A stretch of DNA of 6,407 nt from an uncultured Prevotella sp. (GCA_902497035.1 CABVDL010000123.1:1-6407), one strand, 5' to 3'; counted from the stretch's first letter, positions 1-6,325 are shown. The notes: a model not told the origin generated them from the letters alone. Numbers and translations are program-made.

Positions 1-85
1 AGCCTTGGCTGCATATTGCTTTTTCCCAAAGAAGCCCTCCATTGCCGTTGAACGTTCTATTGACCGTCAACTTACTCTGTTCTAA
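1..85 (+). other. possible C-terminal tail of a gene entering from the left edge
   Basis: The frame starting at base 2 is open from the window edge to a TAA at 83-85 and gives 27 residues, ending KKPSIAVERSIDRQLTLF. The composition looks protein-like, but the stretch is too short to assign to a family. On the opposite strand an ATG at 42-40 opens a frame (MEGFFGKKQY...) that also runs off the edge, so the coding strand is undecided. It may equally be non-coding. Flanking sequence would settle it. Confidence 0.2.
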
Positions 86-223
86 ATTCATCGAACTCAC
101 GTTATTTTATAAAGCTCCAAGATATTTTAGCAAAAAAAACTAAGTTTCAAGGCAAATCCACCATCTAAGGTTACTTTATCATCCTCTCCCACCCTCCCAA
201 CAGGGAGGGAGGCGAGGTGCATC
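86..223. other. AT-rich spacer downstream of fhs
   Basis: No credible gene is seen. The stretch has a run of eight A at about 131-138 (T-run on the minus strand) and the GC-rich hairpin listed separately next to the fhs stop codon. Confidence 0.5.
192..209 (-). terminator. GC-rich hairpin after fhs, candidate terminator
   Basis: CCCTCCC (192-198) and GGGAGGG (203-209) form a perfect 7-bp stem with a 4-base loop, starting about 14 bases past the fhs stop codon on the minus strand. No T-run follows immediately on either strand. It is therefore a candidate 3'-end or mRNA-stabilising hairpin rather than a textbook intrinsic terminator; the T-run at 138-131 lies about 50 bases further downstream. 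Confidence 0.45.
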
Positions 224-1894
224 TTAGCTCAATCCGACTATCTCGCCGTTGACAATATCAATGCGGTTGGCCTGGGGGTTCCTGGGCAGGCCGGGCATGC
301 GGAGAATGCTTCCGGCAATAGCGACAATCATACCGGCTCCCGAATTGATGACAATATCGGCCACCTCAAGGTTGTAGCCGTCGGTAGGCCCGTAAGCCTT
401 GGCATCAGTCGAGAAACTGTATTGCGTTTTGGCAATGCAGACAGGCAGATGCTGCAAGCCCAAGTCATAGACATGTTTGAGTTGTGCGCGTGCCCTGACA
501 GTATAGGTGATGGAGCCTGCGCCATAGATGCCGCGTGCCACCGACTCAATCTTGTTCTCGACGGTGTCGTCGTCCTTATAGAGCAAGCGCAACGGCTGTG
601 ACGGACGGCGCTCGATGGCCCTGACCACCGTCTCGGCCAGTTCGACGGCACCCTCACCGCCACGGGTGAACGCGTTGTTGACCGCAAAGTCTACACCGAG
701 CTCCTCGACGCAGTGGCGGCGCACCTCTGCAATCTCTTCGTCGGTGTCCTCGGCATACTGGTTGAAACAGACGACGATGTGCTGGCCAAAGCGGCGTAAG
801 TTGGCCACATGACGGTCGAGGTTCCAGAAGCCGTTGGCCGTCCCGGCCACATCAGGCTCCTTAATCTTTTCGTAAGGCACGCCGCCGTGCATCTTCAAGG
901 CCTGAAGCGTGACGACCAACACCGTACAATCGGGCTGCAGGCCCGCCTTACGGCATTTGATATCGTAAAATTTCTCAGCACCGAGGTCGGCACCGAAGCC
1001 GGCCTCCGTGATGGCATAGTCGCCGTAGGTGAGTGCCATCTTCGTGGCCACGACAGAGTTGCAGCCATGGGCGATATTGGCAAACGGGCCGCAATGCACA
1101 AAGGCAGGCGTACCCTCAGTGGTCTGCACAAGATTGGGCTTGAGCGCGTCCATGAGCAGCACGGCGATAGATCCCTCCACGCCCATGTCCCGCACATAGA
1201 ACGGCTTGTCGTTATAGTCGAAACCAAGGAGTATGTTGCCTATGCGCCGCTTCAGGTCATCGATTGACGTGGCGAAGCACATGATGGCCATAATCTCTGA
1301 GGCAGGCGTAATGTCGAAGCCTGACTCAGCGAGCACGCCGTTGGTGGACGGTCCGACACCGGTGATAATGGAGCGCAGGTTGCGGTCGTTGACATCCATG
1401 ACGCGGCGCCACAGCACCTGCTTCAGGCGGAAGCCATCGGCCGCATGCTGATAAATGTAATTGTCGAGCAAGGCGGCAATCATGTTGTTGGCCGACGTGA
1501 TGGCATGGAAGTCACCAGTGAAATGAAGGTTGATTTTATCCATGGGAAGCACCTGGGCATATCCTCCGCCGCATGCGCCGCCCTTCTGGCCGAAACAGGG
1601 ACCGAGCGACGGCTCACGCAGGGCCACAACGGCACGCTTACCGATGCGGTTGAGACCAAGCGACAGCCCCACGCTGACCGTGGTCTTGCCGATGCCGGCC
1701 TTGGTCGGGCTGATGGCGGTGACCAGCACCAAATGGTGCTTCTTCATCCTATCCTCGTGAATGGCGTCGAGCGACACCTTGGCAATGTAGTGGCCGTATT
1801 GCTCCGTATCAGCTTCGGGAATGCCAAGTTCTGCGGCGATGTCTGTAACAGGTCTAAGCTTTGTGCTTTGTGCGATTTCAATATCTGTTTTCAT
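224..1894 (-). CDS. fhs: formate-tetrahydrofolate ligase (10-formyl-THF synthetase)
   Basis: Cytosolic enzyme joining formate to tetrahydrofolate with ATP, giving 10-formyl-THF for purine synthesis, Met-tRNA formylation and the one-carbon pool. The 556 residues match the usual family length (about 555-560), so the gene is complete. Visible motifs are a P-loop PTKAGIGKTT (63-72), REPSLGPCFGQKGG (93-106) followed by GYAQVLPMDKINLHFTGDFH (111-130), VQTTEGTPAFVHCGPFANIA (256-275), EAGFGADLGAEKF (297-309) and the C-terminal LRMPGLP (531-537). The commoner P-loop form is PAGEGKTT; here Lys65 and Ile68 differ, which I believe is frequent in Bacteroidota. Cys108 and Cys268 sit where Ala and Gly are more usual. 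The ATG at 1894 is preceded by A/T-rich DNA with no Shine-Dalgarno sequence, and a Bacteroidales -7 element lies 23-30 bases upstream. No folate-pathway neighbour (folD, glyA) is in view. The identification is secure. Confidence 0.97.
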   Translation of the reverse strand: MKTDIEIAQSTKLRPVTDIAAELGIPEADTEQYGHYIAKVSLDAIHEDRMKKHHLVLVTAISPTKAGIGKTTVSVGLSLGLNRIGKRAVVALREPSLGPCFGQKGGACGGGYAQVLPMDKINLHFTGDFHAITSANNMIAALLDNYIYQHAADGFRLKQVLWRRVMDVNDRNLRSIITGVGPSTNGVLAESGFDITPASEIMAIMCFATSIDDLKRRIGNILLGFDYNDKPFYVRDMGVEGSIAVLLMDALKPNLVQTTEGTPAFVHCGPFANIAHGCNSVVATKMALTYGDYAITEAGFGADLGAEKFYDIKCRKAGLQPDCTVLVVTLQALKMHGGVPYEKIKEPDVAGTANGFWNLDRHVANLRRFGQHIVVCFNQYAEDTDEEIAEVRRHCVEELGVDFAVNNAFTRGGEGAVELAETVVRAIERRPSQPLRLLYKDDDTVENKIESVARGIYGAGSITYTVRARAQLKHVYDLGLQHLPVCIAKTQYSFSTDAKAYGPTDGYNLEVADIVINSGAGMIVAIAGSILRMPGLPRNPQANRIDIVNGEIVGLS

Positions 1895-1916
1895 AACAAG
1901 TGACTTAATTTAGCTA

Positions 1917-1924
1917 CAAAGTTA
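1917..1924 (-). promoter_or_regulatory. fhs promoter, Bacteroidales-type -7 element
   Basis: The minus strand reads TAACTTTG, an exact match to the Bacteroidota -7 consensus TAnnTTTG. It is 22 bases before the fhs ATG, implying a leader of only about 15-20 nt. A TTG (minus strand, 1951-1949) lies 24 bases further upstream, a little far for the -33 element, so only the -7 box is well supported. Confidence 0.55.
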
Positions 1925-2064
1925 CAGCATTTTTCCCGTGCGACGGAACAATTACGACGTTTTTATAATAAGATAACAATGAAGACGTGAGACGTAACTA
2001 TCAGTCATTTATATTCTCAAGATTTAATTGGAGTCTCGTTTCCGCGCAACATTGTTGTTGTCCT

Positions 2065-2096
2065 GCCCGCATCGTGGAATGTTGATAACATCGGGC
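2065..2096. repeat. nested inverted repeat
   Basis: GCCCG (2065-2069) pairs with CGGGC (2092-2096). Inside lies a 5-bp dyad, ATGTT-gat-AACAT (2079-2091). The two stems overlap at the inner edge and are short, so this is a weak structural candidate on its own; its position beside stronger palindromes makes it worth recording. Confidence 0.35.
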
Positions 2097-2117
2097 GCAG
2101 CGGATAAAGTCCGTGGG

Positions 2118-2141
2118 TGTGCACCTTTCGAAAGTTGCACA
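2118..2141. repeat. 24-bp near-perfect palindrome
   Basis: The two 12-base halves, TGTGCACCTTTC and GAAAGTTGCACA, are reverse complements except at one position pair (C2124 against T2135). The centre is the perfect 10-mer CTTTCGAAAG. With 11 of 12 pairs matching and no loop, the symmetry suits a DNA site for a dimeric protein better than an RNA hairpin. No adjacent promoter element was recognised, so its role is unknown. Confidence 0.6.
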
Positions 2142-2159
2142 GAAGTCAGGGAACGGCAA

Positions 2160-2285
2160 TGTACTGGAGTACTTCGGCCCGAGTACTCGAGTAATCCGGC
2201 CCGAATTACTGCAGTACTTCGCCTGAAGTACTCGAGTAATCTGGCCCGAATTACTGCAGTACTTCACTAAAAGTACTGGAGTGTT
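2160..2285. repeat. array of three 36-nt palindromes, 45-bp period
   Basis: Three hairpin-forming units lie at 2160-2195, 2205-2240 and 2250-2285. Each is a 16-base arm, a 4-base loop (ggcc, gcct, acta) and a 16-base arm, and they are separated by near-identical 9-base spacers (ccggcccga, ctggcccga). In the middle unit the arms ATTACTGCAGTACTTC and GAAGTACTCGAGTAAT pair at 14 of 16 positions, with the two central bases unpaired. The outer units keep about 11 and 12 pairs. Seen as direct repeats, 2182-2220 and 2227-2265 match at 38 of 39 positions. An alternative fold pairs arms across the 9-base spacer, so the array can switch between two hairpin registers. It lies downstream of nrdD and upstream of fhs. 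Function is unknown. Confidence 0.85.
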
Positions 2286-2300
2286 TCAGCTTAAATACAG

Positions 2301-2322
2301 CCCGGCCCGCATGCGAGCCGGG
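2301..2322 (-). terminator. GC-rich hairpin after nrdD, candidate terminator
   Basis: Read on the minus strand, CCCGGCTC and GGGCCGGG form an 8-bp stem (one G-U pair as RNA) with loop GCATGC, starting 26 bases after the nrdD stop. The following minus-strand sequence CTGTATTTAAG is only weakly T-rich. Its position and stability suit the 3' end of the nrdD transcript; the poor T-tract limits confidence. Confidence 0.5.
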
Positions 2323-2348
2323 GAGTATTCTTCATCAATACCGACGAG

Positions 2349-4667
2349 CTAAGCGGTCTGCTCGTCCTGATTGAACGACTTGAAGCTCTTGACATGCTTC
2401 ACGCGATCGTTTACCTCGGCCTGCTTACCAAGATTGAAATTATGGTAATCGGTAGTGAGGTAACCGGTAACACGACGCAGACGGCGGATATTGTGAGAGC
2501 CGCAAACAGGACAAGCATCATTAATCTCGTCGGTATAGCCGCAGTCCATGCATGTGTCGTTGGGCACGTTGATAGCGAAATACGGAATATCCTTTTCCAT
2601 TGCGTAGTCGATAATCTGCTCCAAGGCAGAAATATTGTGCTTTGTCGTCGAAGGCAGCTCCACATAGGTGATGCAGCCGGCCGAGGAGTAACCCGTGAGC
2701 TGACTCTCAATATCAATCTTCTGGAACGGTGTCATCTCGTGCCAGACAGGTACATGAATGGAATTGGAGAAATACTCACGGTCCGACACATTCTTTATCT
2801 TGCCGTACTTGGCGCGGAACTTCTTCATTGCGGTATAGCAGAGGTTCTCGGCAGGCGTGTAGTAAACGCCAAAGTTGAGTCTGTATTTTTCCTTGAACTC
2901 CTTGCAGCGTTTCTGGAACAGCGTCTCGATGCGCTTGGCCAGCGCCATGCCGACCGGGGTAGTCTGGTCAGTACCGACAAGCAACTGGAGCGTCTCGGCC
3001 AGTCCGAGCTGTCCGATAGCCAGCGTGCCATGCTTCATGGCCGAGCGGATACCCTCCTCTGGGATATAGCCAGCCATCGTATTGTTGTCCCACATAAACG
3101 GAGCCGTCTTCGGATCCTGCGAGCATATCCAGTCGAAGCGCTCGATAAGCGTGTCCTTGGCCTCATGAATTTTCCTGTCAAGCAGCTTCATGAACTTCTC
3201 CACGTCACGGTCAGCCTCCATGGCAAGCGTCGGCATAATGATGGTCGTCGGACAGATGTTGCCACGGCCGTCTTTGAGTTGTCCAAAGCCGTTAATGTCA
3301 TAGCCGTTGGCCGTGCGGCAGCCCATCGTTGAGAAATAGGTACGAGGGTCGTTGCGGTCGTAACCGGCATTGCCGCTCCAATCCACATTAGCGTAATTGG
3401 GATAGAGTCGCTGCGAGGTGGAACGCATGGCAAGCTGCTTGAGGTCATAGTTCGGCGTGCCGGGCTTGTCGTTGACTCCTTTCATATATTGGAAGATGCC
3501 ACAGGGGAAAATCGGTGTGTTGTGATGGAACCCGATGCCCTCAAGCGAGCCGAGAAGCAGTGTGCGGGTGACAAGACGGCCCTCCTCAAGGGTACATGTG
3601 CCGTAGTTGATTGACGTGAACGGCAGCTGGTCGCCCGAGCGGCTCTGCAAGGTGTTGAGATTGTGGTACATAGCCTCTACTGCCTGCCGCAGCTCATTGA
3701 GCGTGTCGCACAGTGCGGAGTTGTAATACCGAACTTCGAGCTTCGACTTATTGGCCAATGTAAAATCTTCCTTTGTCAATCCCGTCTTCTCAAAGAAATG
3801 TTCTTTCATACCGTCAATCCACTGGTCGTAGGTGGAGCGGACCACACCCACCTGGTCGGTGAAGGTTTGGTCGTATAGCGCAAGGAAATCAGTATCGGCA
3901 AATTCGTCCTGGTCGCGAACCCAAGCCGAAATGTAATGCTTCAGAAATGATTTACGGAAATAAGGCACCATAGTCCAATCAAGATGGGTGGCTGAGACAC
4001 CACCGAACTGATCAAGGCTCTGCAACTGGAAGATGACGGCCACGAGCTGCATGGCCGTGTTGAGCGAGCCGGCCGGACGCACATCGCCCTGACGGGTGTG
4101 GAATCCCTTGGAGAGCAGGTCGTCAAAAGGAATGGAAAGGCAGTTGTGGAAGCCAATGGCATATTTATTAAGGTCGTGAATGTACACCTCGTTGTTCTCA
4201 TGATTGCTGCGTGCCAGGTCACTCATGCAATGGTCGAGGGCATATTGTTTCTCATACACATTGGCCGCCTCACCGGAACGGCCGCCACCGGAGTATTCGT
4301 CAATGTTGGCATTCTGGTTGACCACATTCTTGGCCATCAGCTTGTCTTCATAAGTTTTCTTCACACGCTGTTCACGCTCCAGCTTGTGCTGGTAGCGGTA
4401 TTCGCAATAAGCAATCACGGCACGCGTCTCACCGGCCTTGGCAAGCACCTCTACAACAGTGTCCTGGATGTTCTCAATCTCAAAGATGTCCGTCTTGGGC
4501 AGGTATTTATCCTGACAACGACGAAACACCTCAGTGGCATAGTGCTTTGCTGCAGTCTCGTTGTTACCCTCATGGCCTATGGCGTTAAGGTCCTTGAGAA
4601 TGGCGGTCTCGATTTTGCTTAAGTCAAACGGCACGAGATGGCCGTCGCGTTTCCTTACTTGAATCAT
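2349..4667 (-). CDS. nrdD: anaerobic (class III) ribonucleoside-triphosphate reductase
   Basis: Oxygen-sensitive glycyl-radical enzyme reducing ribonucleoside triphosphates to dNTPs in the cytosol, generally with formate as reductant. At 772 residues it is full length. An N-terminal ATP-cone (about 1-93, starting VRKRDGHLVPFDLSKIE) gives allosteric control of overall activity. Cys176 (HNCLS) and Cys450 (STMGCRT) match the conserved active-site cysteines, Cys450 being the likely thiyl-radical residue. GRGN (467-470) follows. Near the C-terminus Cys706/Cys709 and Cys719/Cys722 form the two CxxC pairs of the zinc site, followed by RRVTGYL with the predicted radical glycine Gly735, then NFNLGKQAEV. 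The ATG at 4667 starts directly at the ATP-cone and no Shine-Dalgarno sequence precedes it. Gene symbol and function are secure. The activase gene nrdG, often directly downstream, is absent here: the 454-bp spacer below it has no suitable frame. Confidence 0.97.
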   Translation of the reverse strand: MIQVRKRDGHLVPFDLSKIETAILKDLNAIGHEGNNETAAKHYATEVFRRCQDKYLPKTDIFEIENIQDTVVEVLAKAGETRAVIAYCEYRYQHKLEREQRVKKTYEDKLMAKNVVNQNANIDEYSGGGRSGEAANVYEKQYALDHCMSDLARSNHENNEVYIHDLNKYAIGFHNCLSIPFDDLLSKGFHTRQGDVRPAGSLNTAMQLVAVIFQLQSLDQFGGVSATHLDWTMVPYFRKSFLKHYISAWVRDQDEFADTDFLALYDQTFTDQVGVVRSTYDQWIDGMKEHFFEKTGLTKEDFTLANKSKLEVRYYNSALCDTLNELRQAVEAMYHNLNTLQSRSGDQLPFTSINYGTCTLEEGRLVTRTLLLGSLEGIGFHHNTPIFPCGIFQYMKGVNDKPGTPNYDLKQLAMRSTSQRLYPNYANVDWSGNAGYDRNDPRTYFSTMGCRTANGYDINGFGQLKDGRGNICPTTIIMPTLAMEADRDVEKFMKLLDRKIHEAKDTLIERFDWICSQDPKTAPFMWDNNTMAGYIPEEGIRSAMKHGTLAIGQLGLAETLQLLVGTDQTTPVGMALAKRIETLFQKRCKEFKEKYRLNFGVYYTPAENLCYTAMKKFRAKYGKIKNVSDREYFSNSIHVPVWHEMTPFQKIDIESQLTGYSSAGCITYVELPSTTKHNISALEQIIDYAMEKDIPYFAINVPNDTCMDCGYTDEINDACPVCGSHNIRRLRRVTGYLTTDYHNFNLGKQAEVNDRVKHVKSFKSFNQDEQTA

Positions 4668-4703
4668 GGTGAACTAACTTGACGATACTTCGGTAAATGG
4701 TTA

Positions 4704-4793
4704 TACTTTTCAGACAACTTTCAAGCACTGGAAAAGGGAAAAGTTTCCCGTTTCGTCAAACTTTCCTTTCAGCCGGCGCCATAAAGTTTTCCC
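4704..4793 (-). promoter_or_regulatory. nrdD leader with recurring GAAA-(C/G)TTT-like motif
   Basis: Within the inferred nrdD leader a short motif recurs, read on the minus strand: GGGAAAACTTT (4793-4783), GGAAAGTTT (4766-4758), GGGAAACTTTTCCC (4749-4736) and GAAAGTTG (4722-4715). The third is a dyad, GGGAAA and TTTCCC around two bases. Copies are spaced about 19-25 bases. This could be an operator array or a purine-rich translation-enhancing leader; it does not resemble the NrdR box I know. Base composition alone could generate some of it. Confidence 0.35.
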
Positions 4794-4815
4794 AATTATG
4801 TCGATTTCTCTCCTG

Positions 4816-4823
4816 CAAAAGTA
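4816..4823 (-). promoter_or_regulatory. nrdD promoter, Bacteroidales-type -7 element
   Basis: The minus strand reads TACTTTTG (followed by CAGG), an exact TAnnTTTG match. A TTG at 4841-4839 lies 15 bases upstream, somewhat close for the -33 box. Use of this promoter gives a leader of about 140 nt before the nrdD ATG, long enough for RNA-level or operator-based control. Confidence 0.5.
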
Positions 4824-4930
4824 AGAAAAAGTATCTAACAACAGCACACTTCATCCCTACTTTTTTCAGAATATTTTTCTACTCGTTGCCTATCAGTCAA
4901 TTAAGCCCGCCCGCCTAAATTGAGCATAAA

Positions 4931-4953
4931 ATCAACCGCGCGAAACGGTTGAT
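4931..4953. repeat. perfect 8-bp hairpin
   Basis: ATCAACCG (4931-4938) and CGGTTGAT (4946-4953) are exact reverse complements around the 7-base loop cgcgaaa. No T-run follows on either strand. It lies only 8 bases from the next hairpin, suggesting the pair forms one element. Confidence 0.6.
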
Positions 4954-4961
4954 GATGACAT

Positions 4962-4993
4962 AGGGCAGGGCCGCACGGTAGCGTCCCTACCCT
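4962..4993. repeat. 9-bp hairpin beside the first
   Basis: AGGGCAGGG (4962-4970) faces CCCTACCCT (4985-4993) across a 14-base loop. On the minus strand as RNA all nine positions pair, counting one U-G wobble; on the plus strand there is one C-A mismatch. This hints that, if transcribed, the minus strand is the relevant one. It resembles short intergenic palindromes dispersed in many bacterial genomes, but that is unverified here. Confidence 0.5.
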
Positions 4994-5096
4994 GTTGGCC
5001 ATGTCAGAAGCGGCGGGAGCGCCATCGGCAGAGCCATGAGAAAGGAATTGGGCAAAGAATAAATAGGATTATTTCGGCTGTTAGAATTATTTTTCT

Positions 5097-5104
5097 TAAC
5101 TTCG
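5097..5104 (+). promoter_or_regulatory. weak -7-like element for the FMN gene
   Basis: TAACTTCG differs from the Bacteroidota TAnnTTTG box at one position. It lies about 87 bases before the ATG at 5192. It is also half of an imperfect dyad, TTAACTTCGC-ca-GCAAAGTAAT (5096-5117). No clear -33 box was found, so this is tentative. Confidence 0.25.
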
Positions 5105-5191
5105 CCAGCAAAGTAATATGAATTAATGAATTCTGAATAAACTTTCAAAGACTTGATAGATATTATTCGTTTTATTAAACACAAACAAGAA

Positions 5192-6154
5192 ATGGAAAAT
5201 AAGAAAAGCAGCCCATGGCCGGGTCCCGAAGGCCTTATTCCAGTAACGAGCGGCAAGGCAGAAGACGCCAATGTAATCAACCGCCGATACCTTGACAGTC
5301 TGCTTGTAGAGATGCGAGTAATAGACGCTGTAAGACCATGCCTGACAACTCACATCTTCGGATGCGAGTTCTCATCACCCATTATGATGCCTGCCTTCTC
5401 ACATCTCAACAAGGTGGGAAAGGATGGTCGCAAGCCCATGGAGGAGTATGCCCTTGCTGCCAAACAGTTGGGACTGCTCAACTGGGTGGGTATGGAGCCA
5501 GACGGGGAGTATGCCGATATTGCAGCCGTTGGCGCACCTACTGTCCGCATCATCAAGCCGTTTGCCGATCACGACATCATTTTTGAGCAGATAGACTTCG
5601 CGGTGAGGCATGGGGCCGTAGCCGTAGGTATCGACATCGACCACATAGCCAACAAGGACGGCGGATATGATGTTGTGGATGGCCAGCCTCTCGGCCCCGT
5701 CTTGCTTGCCGACCTCAAGGCGTATGTCGAGGCAGCCGGCGTGCCATTCGTTGCCAAGGGTGTGCTGTCGGTCAGCGATGCGCTGAAGGCAAGGGATGCC
5801 GGATGCAAGGCGGTACTGGTGTCGCACCATCATGGACGCATACCTTTCGGTCTTCCTCCAACAGCTGTACTTCCCCGGATAAAAGAAGCCTTGCAGGGTA
5901 GCGGCATGATGATTTTCTGCGACTGTGGACTCGACACGGGCTACGATGCCTACAAAGCCTTAGCTCTTGGTACAGACGCTGTAGCCGTAGGCCGCGGCAT
6001 ACTCGCTCCACTGCTCAAGGAAGGAACTGAGGGGGTGGTGAGAAAAATCCGACAAATGAACGAGCAACTGTCTGAGCTAATGCTCTATACAGGCATCAAA
6101 GATACTGTTTCGTTTGACTCGTCCATCATCCATCCAAGTGTCAGCGTCCAATAA
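5192..6154 (+). CDS. FMN-dependent alpha-hydroxy-acid dehydrogenase-like protein, substrate unknown
   Basis: A TIM-barrel flavoprotein of the lactate/glycolate oxidase superfamily (320 residues, somewhat shorter than classical members), probably cytosolic with no signal peptide. Matching landmarks are SSPIMMPAFS (61-70), VPFVAKGVLSVSDALKARDAG (184-204) with the FMN-contacting Lys189, VSHHHGR (210-216) in place of the family's SNHGGRQ, and FCDCGLDTGYDAYKALALG (242-260) with AVGRGIL (265-271), the FMN-phosphate region. Catalytic His213 and Arg216 are kept. By my alignment the active-site Tyr of the QLYV motif is Ile121 (within VRIIKP), and the Arg of GGVRRG is Asp248, so canonical 2-hydroxy-acid oxidation is uncertain. 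I place the start at the ATG at 5192, preceded by an A-rich stretch typical of Bacteroidota; an in-frame TTG at 5153 would add 13 residues without family support. Divergent from nrdD. The fold is secure, the reaction is not. Confidence 0.85.
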   Translation: MENKKSSPWPGPEGLIPVTSGKAEDANVINRRYLDSLLVEMRVIDAVRPCLTTHIFGCEFSSPIMMPAFSHLNKVGKDGRKPMEEYALAAKQLGLLNWVGMEPDGEYADIAAVGAPTVRIIKPFADHDIIFEQIDFAVRHGAVAVGIDIDHIANKDGGYDVVDGQPLGPVLLADLKAYVEAAGVPFVAKGVLSVSDALKARDAGCKAVLVSHHHGRIPFGLPPTAVLPRIKEALQGSGMMIFCDCGLDTGYDAYKALALGTDAVAVGRGILAPLLKEGTEGVVRKIRQMNEQLSELMLYTGIKDTVSFDSSIIHPSVSVQ

Positions 6155-6325
6155 TCAAAACGCATCGCCATGATGGAGTAATCAACACTAAGTCATGAGG
6201 GGGTGGAATCATTCTTACAAAAACGCTTCTAAATTTTAACACTTTTTTGAGCTGAAAATTCGCCTAAATGGAGCTCTTACGTCTTGCAAACCGCTCTTCG
6301 GCTCCTTTTAGTCCCCTCTTTTTGT
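6155..6325. other. non-coding region downstream of the FMN gene
   Basis: No credible gene is visible. After the stop codon the sequence is mixed, then AT-rich (about 6215-6260), and contains the inverted repeat at 6264-6311 before the tandem repeat begins. Confidence 0.6.
6264..6311. repeat. 11-bp-arm inverted repeat, possible terminator
   Basis: CTAAATGGAGC (6264-6274) and GCTCCTTTTAG (6301-6311) are reverse complements at 10 of 11 positions around a 26-base loop. A T-rich stretch (ctctttttg, 6316-6324) follows on the plus strand, so it could terminate the FMN gene transcript 110 bases past its stop. The loop is long for an intrinsic terminator. It could also be the end of a repetitive element continuing into the tandem repeat. 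Confidence 0.4.

Larger units (their letters stand above)
1925..2348. other. structured spacer between fhs and nrdD
   Basis: I find no convincing gene here. The only open frames are about 80-88 codons, lie on both strands over the repeat array, and owe their length to the repeat period being a multiple of three. The spacer holds, in order, a nested inverted repeat (2065-2096), a 24-bp palindrome (2118-2141), a palindrome array (2160-2285) and the nrdD 3' hairpin (2301-2322). Such density of dyad symmetry suggests a repetitive intergenic element or RNA-level structure. Confidence 0.7.
4824..5191. other. divergent spacer upstream of the FMN gene
   Basis: Non-coding as far as can be seen. It contains two strong hairpins (4931-4953, 4962-4993), a small GGCG-ggag-CGCC dyad (5012-5023), and an AT-rich end leading to the rightward start codon. 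The hairpins do not follow any recognised gene, so they are not obvious terminators. Confidence 0.6.

Noticed and set aside
592..1894. Altered P-loop and Cys substitutions in fhs as a sign of a new function
   Set aside because: All other signature motifs and the length are canonical, and PTKAGIGKTT appears to be a normal Bacteroidota variant.
2001..2270. Overlapping opposite-strand open frames of 80-88 codons as small hypothetical genes
   Set aside because: Both are open because the palindromic array has a period divisible by three; the parts outside the repeats look random, and no promoter or start context supports either.
2394..3332. 312-codon plus-strand open frame within nrdD
   Set aside because: It is the antisense of a gene whose every catalytic motif is recognised; the product has no family resemblance.
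4697..4918. 73-codon rightward open frame followed closely by the hairpin at 4931
   Set aside because: It covers the nrdD promoter and leader in antisense, has low-complexity composition and no recognisable motif; the nearby hairpin lacks a T-tract.
5153..5191. Upstream TTG start adding 13 residues to the FMN protein
   Set aside because: The ATG at 5192 has a typical A-rich upstream stretch, and the extra residues (MIDIIRFIKHKQE) have no match in the family as I know it.
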